A program made the translations under genes and the position numbers. The notes under the pieces are model-generated. The model had not been told where the DNA came from, made no database searches, and saw only the letters and a list, made by a program, of their open reading frames with translations. Below, in pieces: positions 21,701 through 33,190 of a DNA stretch of 64,000 nucleotides. Positions within the stretch are counted from its first letter, which is position 1. Every line of letters starts with the position of its first letter. The stretch lies in contig CM046295.1 in assembly GCA_025267735.1 (NCBI GenBank), positions 11,233,167 through 11,297,166 on the forward strand, given 5' to 3'. Source of the stretch: Mactra quadrangularis (taxonomy: Eukaryota > Mollusca > Bivalvia > Venerida > Mactridae).

Positions 21701-24625
21701 CAGAATATATATAATTTGGACAGAATTAAAAACTTTTTTTAATAGACGATTTCTTCAGTATTTTCACAATAAAAAATCTTATTTGTCTTGTAAAAAAAAC
21801 AGATGTGGACAGAATCAAAAGGTTTTTAATTTGATAAAAAATATTGATAAATGATATATTTTTACAGTCACGTTTAAATACGGCAATCTTTACCTTAAAC
21901 ATTGACAAATTCATTGAATTTAAAAATCTCTTTCCCCAAGATTTGCATTCTTATGAATCACAGTGCTTTATAGGTCTACATGTACATTAAATGATAAGTA
22001 CTCAGTGTTTTTTGGTGGAAGCTATTTTTCTACTAGAAAACTGCCAAGTTTTTAGTAAGCTTTTTTATCAAGTAAAATTCCCATTTTTATTCTGTATTAA
22101 ATTCATTTTTGTTCAGGAAATTTAAGTCAATTTAATTAACGTTCGAAAAATCGCCGGCTTTCTTACTAGACACTTGCAAATTATTCACAATTAAAATTAC
22201 TCTAGAAATCGTCTACTTCCTATAAATATTTGCTTTAAATTCCATCCAAATTATAATCAAACTCTTTAACTTAAACTTATTATGTGACATTTTGAAGACG
22301 ACATCGTCATATCGCCGTACCGTATATTAAACATCTGGTTAGTTTATGGGTCTACATCTACATCTATAAGTTTCGAAACGTCTGTCATCGATTTGACCAT
22401 TATGTTTCGTGTGGTAGTAAGACAAAGGATAAAAGTAAAAGATAATGATTAGAATATTGATAGAAAGGTAGAAAAGAGTCAGATCAAAGATAGAAACTTA
22501 AGGAGAAGAAAGTATCCAGACTGCTTCAGGAGCTCAGAATTAGACCAATCCGGCTAGCATAGGGCCTAATGGGTATTTACCCAACCGGCATAGCTCCAAC
22601 CTTCATTACACCCTAGAACAGTCTGGACTGATAGCTGATCAGAATTGAAGTTTGGCAAGCCCCTGCTTGAATTGTGCCAAGTCAGGAGCCTCAGCTGTGT
22701 CAGCTGGTAGTTGGTTCCAAGTTCTGATAGTTCTGCGAAAGAAACTGAATTTGAAAGTGTCGGTTCTTGCTGACACAAGACGGTATTTCAGTGAGTGATT
22801 TGATCTGGTTCTGGTTGAAGCATTATGTAGGTATGATGGTGTTGCTACTGCTACTAGACTATTTAAAATCCTATACATCATTGTCAGCTGTATCTTTGTC
22901 CGCCTGGATTCTAGGGTCTCCCACTGCAGGCTACCGAGCATGTCTGTTACGCTGCTTGTGTTCTTGTAACGGTTGCAGGCGTATCTGGCAGCACGGCGCT
23001 GGACCATTTCCAGTTTAGAGGTAAGCCCCTTAGTGTGGGGGTTCCATACAGAAGAGCAATATTCCAGATTGGAGCGAACCAAGGCAAAATAGGCCTGCGT
23101 TTTAGTGTCTCTATTGGCAATGCGTAGGTTTCTTTGGAGGAAACCCAGCATACTGTGGCTTTTCTTAACAATACGGTTGACATGGTTGGTCCAGGATAGG
23201 TCAGATTGGATGTCCACACCTAAATATTTGGATGAGTTGGTGGCTTGTAGTACAGTACCCTTCAAGCTGTATTCAGTCGGTTGTTTTCTTTGATCTTGAC
23301 ACTTTCATGATGTTACATTTTTCTGGGCAGAAGTCCATGCCCCATTTGTTTTCCCATACAGAAAGTTTGTCCAGATCTTCTTGTAATAGTAGGCAATCAT
23401 GATGGTTCTGTATGTTTCTGTACACTATACAGTCATCTGCAAATAGTCGGCACTTGGAAGATATGCATTGTGGTAAGTCATTGCTGAAAGTTAAGAACAG
23501 CAGTGGACCCAGGACAGTCCCTTGAGGTACACCGCTCACCACTGGCACATCATCGGAGGCAGCTCCCTCAACAATCACCTTCTGTGTTCTATCAGAAAGG
23601 AAGGACCGAATCCACTCAAGATGTAAGCCTCTGATGCCATAGTGATCCAACTTGGCTAGCAGACGTTGATGGGGAACCCGGTCAAATGCCTTGGAAAAAT
23701 CCAGGATTGCGAGATGCAAGGTTGAATTCTGATCCAAGGATCTGGCCAGCTCATCCACCAGCGTCAGAAGTTGTGTTTCACAACTACGTTTTGCGCGGAA
23801 TCCATGCTGACATGGGTAATAAAAAATACCCATGTTTCATGGGTAATAAAAAATACTAATATCCAAAATGGTGCGTGTAATAACAATAGGATAAGTCTCG
23901 TCAGTAAATATATGTTTATTTTGAGGAAAAATGAATACAAATAAGTATTCCAATGTTTACAAGTTGAGACATACGCATATTATTTGACTTCCTAAACTCT
24001 AGCCTACCCTTGTAAGGTTGTCTACTGTTACGGAACTTCCGTAACTCTAGAACCTGGGTCTAGAATTATAGTACCATAACTCTAGCCACTGCCAAAGTAA
24101 ATTCTGGGAATAAAAACCATACACCCTTACTGGGAATCGAACCTGGTTCTCCTGGGTGGTAGGCAAGTCACACGACTGCATTGGTAAAGGGTTAACCCAA
24201 CACTTAATAATGGAACAGTGACTGAAGTAATGGTACAGTAACTCTAGTATTGCAGTCTTTGGAGTTCCATAATAATCTCTGCTGGCTATTACATAATGCT
24301 TTGTACCTGTTTGTATCCAGAGAACTGGCTGACGCTATATGAGTGAGAAAAATGATGATAGCTGCCACACATCACACTACATTACACGAGTCATGAAATT
24401 TCTTTCAAACTCAAAGTTTCATGGTTTTTTTTCGCAAAATTTTAGTCACGTGTATGCACCATAAAACTTTACCTCTCCGATATCTTGATGAGAAATTTCA
24501 GCTTCTTCAACATAATCTGTAACTTTTTCTAAATCTGCAGCACCGGAATCATATTTCGCTGATTTCTTGCCTTTATTGGACGAATCATCGTCATTCACAG
24601 TCGGTGTTTCGTCTTCGGCAGACAT
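18794..24625 (-). CDS. HYPK: HYPK, huntingtin-interacting protein K (NatA-associated chaperone)
   Basis: HYPK is a small cytosolic protein that binds ribosome-associated N-terminal acetyltransferase A (NAA10/NAA15) and has chaperone activity. Three - strand exons were read: 24625-24473 (51 codons), 20907-20800 (36 codons) and 18889-18794 (31 codons plus TGA). All junctions are phase 0 with GT/AG sites, giving 118 residues; the human protein is about 121-129. Diagnostic motifs are YDSGAADLEKVTDYVEE (about 25-41), a basic helix KKEKEKELSKVKISKEDVDL (about 66-85) and the C-terminal UBA-like GNVVEALIALTN ending the protein. The acidic N-terminus (MSAEDETPTVNDDD) is typical. The ATG at 24625 is the first in a GC-richer upstream stretch. 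Introns of 3.6 and 1.9 kb hold mobile elements. It converges tail-to-tail with HMG20. Confidence 0.95.
19259..20630. mobile_element. Candidate TIR element in HYPK intron 2
   Basis: The ends GGGATGAGCC (about 19261) and GGCTCATCCC (about 20620-20629) are inverted. Each is followed inward by short palindromes, GGGAGAAGTGACTTCTCCC on the left and GGGCGACTTCTTCGCCC on the right. The target duplication is unclear (CTTCTCTA versus GTTCTCTA). No transposase was found. Confidence 0.5.
22350..23838 (-). mobile_element. 5'-truncated non-LTR retrotransposon (LINE) nested in the foldback element
   Basis: The - strand encodes the second half of a LINE reverse transcriptase: HGFRAKRSCETQ, AILDFSKAFDRVPH, SGVPQGTVLGPLLFL and the catalytic FADD box, then the thumb and C-terminus ending in SFFRRTIRTWNQLPAD. 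Overlapping frames at about 23265-23275 show a one-base frameshift, so it is not intact. The N-terminal endonuclease and the start of RT are missing. The - strand 3' end carries a TAGATGTAGATGTAGA-like tail at 22351-22366. Element sequence ATGGGTAATAAAAAATAC is repeated at the 5' junction (23812-23857). Clade (CR1/Jockey/L2 group) not resolved. Confidence 0.88.
22639..23833 (-). pseudogene. LINE ORF2 reverse-transcriptase remnant (frameshifted)
   Basis: Two - strand frames (23833-23273 and about 23268-22639) together give about 395 residues of LINE ORF2. The fingers/palm part has DFSKAFDRVPH and FADDC; the remainder covers the thumb and tail. They abut around SRSKKT/TEYSLKG, where one base is gained or lost. 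The first few codons at 23833 come from the target DNA. It cannot be an active gene because the N-terminal half is absent. Confidence 0.88.
24121..24190 (-). repeat. tRNA-like fragment (SINE head or tRNA pseudogene)
   Basis: On the - strand, GCCTACCACCCAGGAGA (anticodon-arm-like) is followed by a good B box, GGTTCGATTCCC, and CAGTAAGGGTGT. The 5' half is poor and the acceptor stem does not pair. Confidence 0.5.
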
Positions 24626-24734
24626 GTTGGATTTGTAGAGTTATCGTTCGTTGAAAATTGGCTAAAACCCGGTACATTCCGTATCCAGACCATTACCGGT
24701 TTAAACTCCCCGCTAGTATTGATATATTAAACAG

Positions 24735-25190
24735 GACCGGATCCAGAAGGGTCTTAAGTGGGGGGGGGGGGGGGGGCAGGGAGTGGGTTCAGGAGGGGTA
24801 ACCCCTCCCGATGGTATGGTTTTTTTTTAGTTTTTTACATGTCAAAGGTGCAAATCTGAGCACTTTTAAACAAATTGAATGAAGCTAAAACTAGGTTAAT
24901 TATCATTTTTTCTGTAGAAAAGTGATGCAATGCGTAACAATTCAGATTCATGTGATTAATAAATATTTAAAATGCATTCAAGTGAGTTTTGATCCCAGGG
25001 GCCTGATCCAGAGGGGTCGTTAGTGAGGAGTAGGCCTACGGTTGGGGTGGGTACGGAAGATATGGAAAATTTTTGAATTTTTGCATGTCAAAGTTGTAAA
25101 TCTGAGCACTTTTGAACATTCTTTATAAGGATGAAATGAAGCTAAAATTTGGTAAATTATCATTACATTTTAAGAAAAAAATCAAAGCCT
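24735..25190. repeat. Two diverged direct-repeat copies, with a poly-G run
   Basis: The series GATCCAGA.GGGTC, ACATGTCAAAG..GCAAATCTGAGCACTTTT and GAAGCTAAAA occurs at 24735-24960 and again at 25008-25190. A run of about 16 G lies at 24761-24776. Confidence 0.65.
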
Positions 25191-26185
25191 GTCCGTAAAA
25201 AAAAAACTATTATGTAAATCCTTGTTTTTGGCTAAACCCAGTGTTAAATTAAAAACACGTTAATCCATTTAATACTGCTTAAATTAACGAAACACAAGCC
25301 TATGAATTTATGATTGGATGAAAAAAAATGTTAAGCCACTGATTAATTTTTGTCTTGTTTTTCGTAAGAAAACTTGTTGTACGGTAGGTCACTCTTGAAA
25401 AGTTACTTGAAAGTTTAATTCATTTACCTACATTTTCTAAAAAACAACAACAACATATAACGCTCGCTTTTTCCAATTTTAACTAACTTTTAAAAAAACT
25501 CATTTTAACGACAAACATTCAGTTGACCATACTCGGCTTTTCTCAGTTTAACTTGCTATGAAAAACGCCGATGTCCTCCATAAATACTAAATTTATGTTT
25601 ATGGTCGGTCACTTTCTAAAAGTTTCGGAATTTAAATACCATAAAAAACATCAGACGATCGTGCATGTTTTCGAAATTAACAAAGTTCGAGTGTCATAAT
25701 AGTGACGTATAAAATGCACTTGACTAGCTGTCCTCGTCTTTTCTCCGTCTAACATGCTATGACTAGTAAATAAGATGACAGAGTGCACAAAAACCAAATT
25801 TAGGCCTCGTAAGCTAGTTACCATGGAAATTTCACTGACGACGGTCTTAAGTATACTGTTGAGGTATGTGTAATATAGACAATAAACGTATCTATGTGTC
25901 TGTATAGAGGGATCATACACTAGCACGATCAGTGATTTGAACGCTTGATAAGGCCCGATCTTGGTACCCTGAGATGCTTGAATGTATCAATTTAGATCAT
26001 TATCTTTTTTAATAGATCCGATGAATGATTTCATATTAAAATTAATCTAAAAGTCGAGTTGAGATTGCTTTGATGGTGCCGATTTTGTGCCCTTTTCTTT
26101 GTATGACAGTCAATATCTGTGGGGCCAGGTGGGGGGGGGGCACGTGCCCCCTGTGCCCTCCGCGGTAAATCCGGGCCTGATAAGT
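25191..26185. other. No gene seen upstream of HYPK
   Basis: No coding exon or terminal repeats were recognised. A G-rich stretch at about 26118-26160 (GGGGGGGGGGCACGTGCCCCC) contains a short GC palindrome. Confidence 0.45.
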
Positions 26186-26254
26186 ATGTTGTTTTTAAGA
26201 GCAAGACTTGAATATTATGTTATACCCCCTGGCGTCCGTCCGTCTGTTAGCAAT

Positions 26255-26562
26255 TTGGTTTCTGGAGCATAACTTAAGTTCCATTTGGCCCACAATATTC
26301 AAACTTCATAAGATGATTTTCCATATCGGGTAGAAGACCCCTATTGATTTTGGGGTCACAAGGTCAACGGTCAAGGTCACTATTACCTTAAAACTGAAAA
26401 CAGTTTCCGGAGCATAACTTAAGTTCTATTTGGTCCACAATATTCAAACTTCATACGATGATTGTCCATATCGGGTAGAAGACCCCTATTGATTTTGGGG
26501 CACGAGGTCAAAGGTCAAGGTCACTATTACCTTAAAACTGAAAACAGTTTCCGGAGCATGAG
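26255..26562. repeat. Tandem duplication, ~145-bp unit
   Basis: CTGGAGCATAACTTAAGTTC, CACAATATTCAAACTTCATA, ATATCGGGTAGAAGACCCCT and GGTCAAGGTCACTATTACC occur twice in order (about 26262-26405 and 26407-26557). A third partial start, TTTCCGGAGCATGAGTGAC, follows. Confidence 0.85.
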
Positions 26563-26749
26563 TGACAAAGTTGTACTCATCACGAATAAAAAGAAGCATT
26601 CTCAATGGTATCTTTTTTCTCTACTGTGTTTTCCACAATTATTCATAATACGACATTCATATGAAATATTCTCATGTCTTACAAATGCTTCATCTTAACT
26701 AAAAAAAAAAACAAACACACTTTCGGGCATATAATGCTCCGCCTAGCGG

Positions 26750-27590
26750 TGCTCTTGTATCGCTTGTATTGGTTAAGCTCCATTGTATGTGAGGAAAGTC
26801 ACTTAATATCGCTAGTACTGGTATAAATATGTGATATATTACAGCAAGACTTGAGTGAATATCATGGTTAACAACATTACATGTGAGAGACGTCATTTTA
26901 AATCGATAGTATCTGTATAAATATGTTATATTTTAGAGCAAGACTTGAGGGACTATCATGATAAGCCTAATTACATATGTGATGGAAGTCACTTTATATC
27001 GCTTATTTTGGTATAAATATGTTATATTTTGGAGCAAGACTTGAGGAAATATCACTATTAGCAACATAACATGTTTTATAATGCTCATAGAGTGTGATGC
27101 AGTATGAATAGATATAGATAGAGAAGTCATTTTATATCGCTAGTATTGGTGGAAATATGTTGGAGCAAGACTTGAGGGAATATCATTATTAGCAACATTA
27201 CATGTTTTATAATGCCAATAGAGTGTGATGCAGTATGAATAGATATAGATAGAGAAGTCATTTTATATCGCAAGTATTGGTGGAAATATGTTAGAGCAAG
27301 ACTTGAGGGAATATCATCATTAGCAACATTTCATGTGTGAGACATCATTTTATATCGCTAGTATAGATTTAAATATGTTCTATATAAAAACAAGACTTTA
27401 GGGAATATCATTTTTACCAACATTACATCTGTGAGACATCATTTTATGTCGCTAGTAAAGGTGTAAATATGTTATACTTGAGCAAGACTTGAGAGAATAT
27501 CATTATTAAGCATCATTGTACGTGAGACTTGGGTAAATATCATGATTAGCAACATAACATGTAACAGAATTCATTTTATATCGCAAGTAA
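26750..27590. repeat. Degenerate tandem array, ~93-135-bp units
   Basis: AGCAAGACTTGAG recurs about eight times. Each is accompanied by ATATCATTATTAGCAACAT, TCATTTTATATCGC and GGTATAAATATGTTATAT. An outlying related AGCAAGACTTGAATATT sits at 26201. The array ends against the tRNA-derived SINE. Confidence 0.85.
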
Positions 27591-27593
27591 AAG

Positions 27594-27890
27594 CCACCCG
27601 GCTAGCTCAGACGGTAGCGCACACGTCTACTGATCGAGGGGTCGTGGGTTCGATTCCAGGGCGGGGCATACTTTCGTGGAGCTTAGTCATGAAATAATTT
27701 CTACGACCATTCTCCCTCCTACCACTGGTTTTAAATCATGTAGGGCAGTAGTCAGTCACTGGCGAAAGTATGCGCTCAGCATTTGGTTAACAGCTAAATT
27801 TAGAGATTTAGCCTTTCCAGGAACAGTGAGTAGATGGACTGACCGCCGTGATATAACCTATAATGTGTTGCTAAGGCTTTAAAAACAACA
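27594..27890 (+). repeat. V-SINE (RUDI-like), near-complete copy with tRNA-like head
   Basis: The tRNA-related head has an A box (GGCTAGCTCAGACGG) and a B box (GGGTTCGATTCC). The body then runs TTTCTACGACCATTCTCCCTCC, GTAGGGCAGTAGTCAGTCAC, TTTAGCCTTTCCAGGAACAG and GATATAACC..GTGTTGCT. The presence of both Pol III boxes plus a conserved body identifies a SINE, not a working tRNA. A second partial head (GACGGTAGCGCAC...GTCTACTGATCGAGG) follows at 27898-27942. RUDI assignment is by resemblance. Confidence 0.75.
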
Positions 27891-27944
27891 TATAGATCAG
27901 ACGGTAGCGCACTTGTAAGTCTACTGATCGAGGGGTCGTGGATA

Positions 27945-28607
27945 TAATTACCGGATATACTTCATACCAGGTTTAGGTAATGAACTTGCCAAATATGCTA
28001 TTATTTGTTTTGCCAAAATTGAAAACTGGCCTTTTTCACCTTCATACAATATGGCTATTTCAAGGTACTCTTTTTCATTAGTAATTGACTGACAAATATG
28101 CAACTAAGTCAAGTTATTCAATGGCGATTGGCTGTCAAAAAAGAACCATTTGAACCTCGACCCTAATTACCATTGCAACACTTGAGTGGTGCAAAAAAGG
28201 GCAAACATGCATGTTTTGCTGTTTTTACCCCCAAGTTAGGATTTCATTCAGTTATATTTTCTCAAACTGAGGTTTAAAGTGCTATGACAATTCAGCTGAA
28301 GACTGGGTTGCTGAAGAGACCGCTTAACATGCTCCTGAGTTGCCCGTCTAGCTCACTTAGTTTCCATTCCCAGACGGGGAATATTTTTGTGGTCATTCTC
28401 CCTCCTACCAACTGACTGATTAAAGTTTTAATAAAGGTCCATCCGCAACAACTGTTTGCATTATGAGCAGACCCCTGTGACCTAAAATGTGTTTTTGAAG
28501 CATAAATTAGGTCAAATTTTTAAGTTTACCGGATATAATTCATACCAGGTTTAGGTAAAAGACTTGCCAAATATGCTATAATTTGTTTTGCCAAAATTGA
28601 AAAGTCT
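27945..28607. repeat. Pair of ~75-bp direct repeats enclosing SINE remnants
   Basis: CCGGATAT..TTCATACCAGG and TTTAGGTAA..GACTTGCCAAATATGCTA occur at about 27952-28018 and 28529-28600. Between them, at 28342-28425, is a degraded SINE head and body (GTCATTCTCCCTCCTACCA). Confidence 0.65.
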
Positions 28608-29253
28608 CCATTTGCTTATTCAGGGCTTCGATTTGGATGTTTCCCTGGCTATTGATAGTGATTTACTCTTGGCTGTTAGTTGAAGATATGTGTCATGTGC
28701 CTGAGTATGTTTGTATGCTTTGTTGAGTGTGAGTGTTGTTATATTGTGAGTGTTTTTGTCTGCGTGTTTTGTCGTTGATATTTTGTGATTTAGGTGATGT
28801 TATGTTGCTTTGTTTGGTGTTTTGTGACCCTTTTACCAAAGTAGGGCTTTTGTTGTTTGCAAACATGCCTGTCAAAGCAGCACCACCAAGAAGAAACACA
28901 GAAGAGCACCCACCAAGTCATCGACCTCAAGGATCCACACACCATGGAAAGAAAAGAAGCCCGCCTCTTAGTTCTGTTTAGCTGTTCCTTTAATTTACAG
29001 CCTTTTAGATATTTAGGTAATTTTGAAAGAAGTGTAATTATTATTTAATCTTTTATTTTAAGCCAAATATATAATATGGTAATGTATGGTGAAACCAAGA
29101 GAGAACGCTCGCCCCTATCCCGAGAATCTTACTCCATCTACACTACAAGTCTGTTTTCATTTTATTTGAAGTAGAATTAGTTTACAATACAATACATGGT
29201 TATTATCGCCTGTTGCTTACCGCAGATTTCTATATTTTATAGTGAAAGTTCGT

Positions 29254-29424
29254 CACAATACAATACGATACGATGCGATGCGATACGGTACGGTACGGTA
29301 CGGTACGGTACGATACGATACGATACGATACAATACGATACGATACAATACAATACAATACAATACAATACAATACAATACAATACAATACAATACAATA
29401 CAATACAATACAATACAATACAAT
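29254..29424. repeat. AATAC/GATAC pentanucleotide microsatellite
   Basis: About 34 five-base units run from GATAC/GGTAC variants on the left to pure CAATA on the right. A 5-bp unit leaves all frames open, creating tyrosine-rich false ORFs on both strands. Confidence 0.97.
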
Positions 29425-29761
29425 TGTGATCATACATTGTGTTTTGGGGTAAATAGTTGATAACTATGATAGTTGTTCATAATGATGCATGGTATAAATG
29501 CCATTTTTTAACAGTGTGCAAAAAAGTGTGTTTGTTTATACATTCATACATGGTAGATGTGGTCTATCTATGTAGCCTTTCATATATAAATATATGATCA
29601 ACTTATATGTAATTATAGAATTATAATGGTGATTACATCGCAATATTATAGCAGAACATACATGTACATGTATATGGTTTGTGAGAATGATGTTAGTATT
29701 TTTTGTTGAGATTTATTTTCAGTTGTTATTGGTTTGTTCTATTTTTTAACTCCTGATTCTT

Positions 29762-29932
29762 AATTGTGTGTTATCAGTCACTGACAGAAATATGTGCCTA
29801 GTAACTGGTTAATGGCTAATAAAATAGATTTTTGCCTTTCCAGGAACAGTAAGTTGACTGACTGCCGCGTGTGATATGACCTAAACAATGTGTTGTTACA
29901 GCGTTAAACGCAACAAAACATATGTAACTATA
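29762..29932 (+). repeat. V-SINE (RUDI-like) 3' part
   Basis: TATCAGTCACTGACAGAAAT, GTAACTGGTTAATGGCTAA, TTTTGCCTTTCCAGGAACAG and GTGTGATATGACC..ACAATGTGTTGTTACAGCGTTAAA match the SINE body. The head is absent. Confidence 0.65.
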
Positions 29933-30156
29933 CTTTATATAAGTCATAGTAAGTAATAGTGTGAACCTTAAGAACTTTTCAACTGCTAACACTTTGAGAT
30001 CAAAAATTGAACCAACTTGGTAGATAAACACAAGCTAATGCATATATACCTTAGATCTAGACATTTAAGTGTCAGGGATGTGAACAATCTTTCTAAAAGA
30101 TCTTTGCATGCCTAATACATAAAAAGACACCGTGGGCTGCCTAACTGACAGTCTAT

Positions 30157-30596
30157 AGGGCTGCTGCAAGTATCCGAGTACTCGTTTATTAGCGATCACA
30201 ACACAATCAGAATATAGAGTACGAATATTCGTCACGTTCAAAATCGTCGAATCGCGATCTATATTTTGGAAATAATGAAAGAACATTTTCCGCTTAATTA
30301 CTGAAAACGAGCCGCACTGCTGATGAAAACTTTTATTCAATTCAAAACTTCCACTGATACACATTTAAAGAAAAAAATTATCACTGCAAATTTCCATAAA
30401 ACGTCTGGTAATAGAAATGTTTGGAGTACATGGTTTCCATTTAGTATAAAAGCTTCTGTTATCCTTCATGTTTTTGTTATTACATAACTTCTGTATGCTT
30501 CTCCATTAACTGGTGAATCGTGGTTTGATTCGGGAATCGCTACACATAAATCGTGGTTCGGATCGGATCGCCACTTGCTCAACGATCCACAGCCCT
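30157..30596. mobile_element. AGGGCTG-TIR element, copy 1
   Basis: The element runs AGGGCTG...CAGCCCT with internal landmarks TATCCGAGTACTCG, GAATATTCGTCACG and TTCGGATCGGATCGCCAC. Two further copies, in opposite orientation, are at 34854 and 55806. No duplication could be aligned confidently. A hAT-like class is possible. Confidence 0.7.
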
Positions 30597-31755
30597 GACA
30601 GGTTACCTGGGTTTCTAACAATAAACCGAATTGTATTGTCGAAAACTCCGATGAAAATGTTCTACATGGGTTGATAAGAAAAATATACCCCAACAAAAAA
30701 GCAAACATTGATCTTGGACTTAAGTTTTTTTTTTTAAAACTTCAATAATGTGAGTTCAGACAATGTTTAATGGTTATTGTTTAACCTCTAGACTTGTCAA
30801 ATTTTCAGAGCATCATTTTTAAAGAATATTCCCTGTCTGTTGCTATGGTACGTACAGTTTGGATTTAATAGATTTTAGGAGCAGTAGAAGGTTGCATTGG
30901 CAATGAATGAGGGGGTCCTGAATTTTTAATCCCACTAGAAGCAGTGCTAACTTTATGAGTAAGAAATCCTCCTTAATGTGCCAACATTTGTTTGATTTCA
31001 CTTTACTAATTATATAGTGTATTTAATAGTTTGAAACCGTGCTGGCAACTTTGGCATCTCTTTATATACATTGGTATCGCTATCTAAAAATAAACGCTGC
31101 TTTCATATACAATATTAATTTTTTCTTTCATATATAATTTTGATACTTACAAAGAAATCCAGCTAAGTGCATTTTCGTCTTAACAATAAAGAGTTACGAG
31201 AATTGGTATGAAGCAAATTGTTTCTAAAACATGAATACTGACACTCAACAGCCATTCAAAAACACTGAAATTCATTAATGTTACAACTTACAAGTTTTAT
31301 AATAGTAAACATAGACAATACACTCAATTATATTACAAGCAATAAACAATCAGTCTTGTACTTGACATGGTCAAAGTTCAGTGTTTTGAAAAAAATACGC
31401 ATTCAGGAATGATAGACAAAAATATTATAAATATAGGAAAAAGGACGCCTCGGAAGTATAAGAATGAAATCTAAACTGCAGGAAAATATAGAGATAAAGG
31501 AACTAGTAGAATACCTAGGACTTGAGATATATCAAGAATATTAAATAAAATAATAATTTGTTATTATTAGTTGAAATAGAGAGTTCTAATATCAAATCTG
31601 TATACTGTTATGATTTTCCTTGGTTGATTTTTTCCCCTTTAAAACAGTAAAGTTTTGAGCCGCCATTTGTGGCATGTAAGCCATCGTCATAAGTTCAGCA
31701 CAATTTTTAAATAATGGGCCTAGGAAAATAATACTTTCAGCAGTTTGACTTGTAT
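30597..31755. other. No gene seen
   Basis: AT-rich DNA without a supported exon, RNA gene or inverted-repeat pair. Confidence 0.45.
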
Positions 31756-31759
31756 AACT

Positions 31760-32144
31760 ATGGTGGCATATTTCTGCCACCAGATAACCACATAACTTAC
31801 TAGATAATTTTCTAGTTAATTAAGTAGTTAACTAGTTACGTAACTAGTTATTTTTTACAATAAAGAAAAGCTCATAACAGGAAAAAAATGCAAGTTAGTG
31901 CTTTGAACTGCCATTGTGTATTATTTTACCAATTAAATGTTAAGTGGTTAACTAGTTACGGTAACTAGATAATCACTTAAATAACTAGATAATTAAGAGG
32001 TTAACTAGTTACGTAACTAGATAACCACTTACCACTTATACAAAATATCGCTAACTGGTAAGTGGTTATCTAGTTACGTAACTAGTTAACCAGATAATTA
32101 TCTAGTAAGTTATGTGGTTATCTAGTGGCAGAAATATGCCACCA
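31760..32144. mobile_element. Highly palindromic TIR element, TGGTGGCATATTTCTGCCAC ends
   Basis: The left arm (31760-31850) and right arm (about 32055-32144) are near-perfect inverted copies of about 85 bp. TATAACT flanks both sides at or overlapping the boundary. The interior is a chain of self-complementary TAACTAGTTACGTAACTAGTTA-type words. No ORF. Confidence 0.85.
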
Positions 32145-32151
32145 TATATAA

Positions 32152-32251
<100 letters not shown>

Positions 32252-32521
32252 ATTTTTGAAAATAAATTGTTTAAACTAATAAAATACATACCGTCTTGTG
32301 TCTATATAACCGAATAATAGATAAACAAATTTAATAATTATATTTTAGTTGATGAAAAACAAGCTTATAGGCTTGTAGTCATCATTTGTATGACTTATGA
32401 TAATGCATTTAAAATGCAATATAACCCCAACATTACACTTACCAAACTTATAAGTATACATATATTAATTGCGTATAACTTTTTTATGAACCAATATTTT
32501 TGGAAATTTTTTACATCTGTA

Positions 32522-32836
32522 GGGCGTTCAGTTACCGCGAACGTTCTGTTACGTTCTGTAACGTTACATTTGGAGCTCCTCGGCTATTCGTTGCAAAAAT
32601 CTCGGACATATTTAGACGCTTTTAGGAAACTACCGGTGTTGAAGTAAACAAATATATGATCATTTAGGCAATGGATGATGTTCCGTTCTTAGTCCGTAAA
32701 TTTTAAAACATCACTCATTGCCCTAACGATCGCATATTTGTTTATTAGATAATATTATTCGCAGCGAATGGCCGAGGAGTTCCGAATGTATCGTTATGTA
32801 ACACTCTGTGACGTTTTGTGTAATTGAACGCGCTAC
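32522..32836. mobile_element. Foldback element, GCGTTCA.TTAC ends
   Basis: The left arm (GCGTTCAGTTAC, TGTAACGTTAC, GGAGCTCCTCGGCTATTCG, AACAAATATATGATCATTTAGG) pairs with a right arm in reverse complement (GTAATTGAACGC, GCGAATGGCCGAGGAG, CGATCGCATATTTGTT). Each arm is about 150 bp with roughly 80% identity by eye. Confidence 0.75.
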
Positions 32837-33034
32837 TGCTATTGACTATGTAGCGATTAGTACAGCATAGTCTTTTTTTCGAAACTAATATAGCCGGTGC
32901 AATGAATCGCGAATCGATAAAATTCATTAGATGCTCGAGGAAATCGTGACCAGCCAGAAGAAAATTGCAATATAACGAACCACACATACGAAAATCACAA
33001 ATTGGACCGGCTAACAATAGAGCAGCTAGGAATA

Positions 33035-33190
33035 GCTATTTGGTTGTTAAAACGGATGGCGCACCAGCCAACACAGCAAGAGCAACAACAGAAATACTTC
33101 ATGACAACAACATCACGCTGATGTGCATACCGCCGGAATCATAAAAGAACACGTATGTGATAAATTGAACCACCGTGTACGCCGTGGTGT
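33035..33190 (+). pseudogene. Tc1/mariner transposase relic (DDE C-terminal part)
   Basis: One frame gives KTDGAPANTARATTEILHD then NNITLMCIPPES and a stop. This resembles the Tc1/mariner segment around the second catalytic aspartate (DNAPAH.A type, here with the key position altered to TDGAPAN). A shifted frame then gives VCDKLNHRVRRRGVAAL, resembling the HVWD.L.RRVR region. A further possible remnant, NRYGGHIRY, is at 33491-33517. It is frameshifted and missing its N-terminus. Confidence 0.65.

Larger units (their letters stand above)
21351..24092. mobile_element. Foldback/Mutator-like TIR element, interrupted by a LINE
   Basis: The left end GCAGTGGCTAGAGTT and right end AACTCTAGCCACTGC are inverted and flanked by AAAGTAAATT at 21341-21350 and 24094-24103 (9-10 bp duplication). 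The inverted arms extend about 400 bp inward. CTAGACCCAGGTTCTAGAGTT, GACAACC..GCAAGGGTAG and TAATATCCAAAATGG on one arm match the other. The right arm is split by the LINE at 22350-23838. Removing that leaves about 1.25 kb. No transposase. It lies in HYPK intron 1. Confidence 0.85.

Noticed and set aside
27594..27669. Functional tRNA gene
   Set aside because: The head continues into a conserved V-SINE body and lacks a proper acceptor stem and terminator.
29196..29460. Tyrosine-rich open frames on both strands
   Set aside because: Produced by the AATAC pentanucleotide microsatellite; every frame is open and no start, splice or domain evidence exists.
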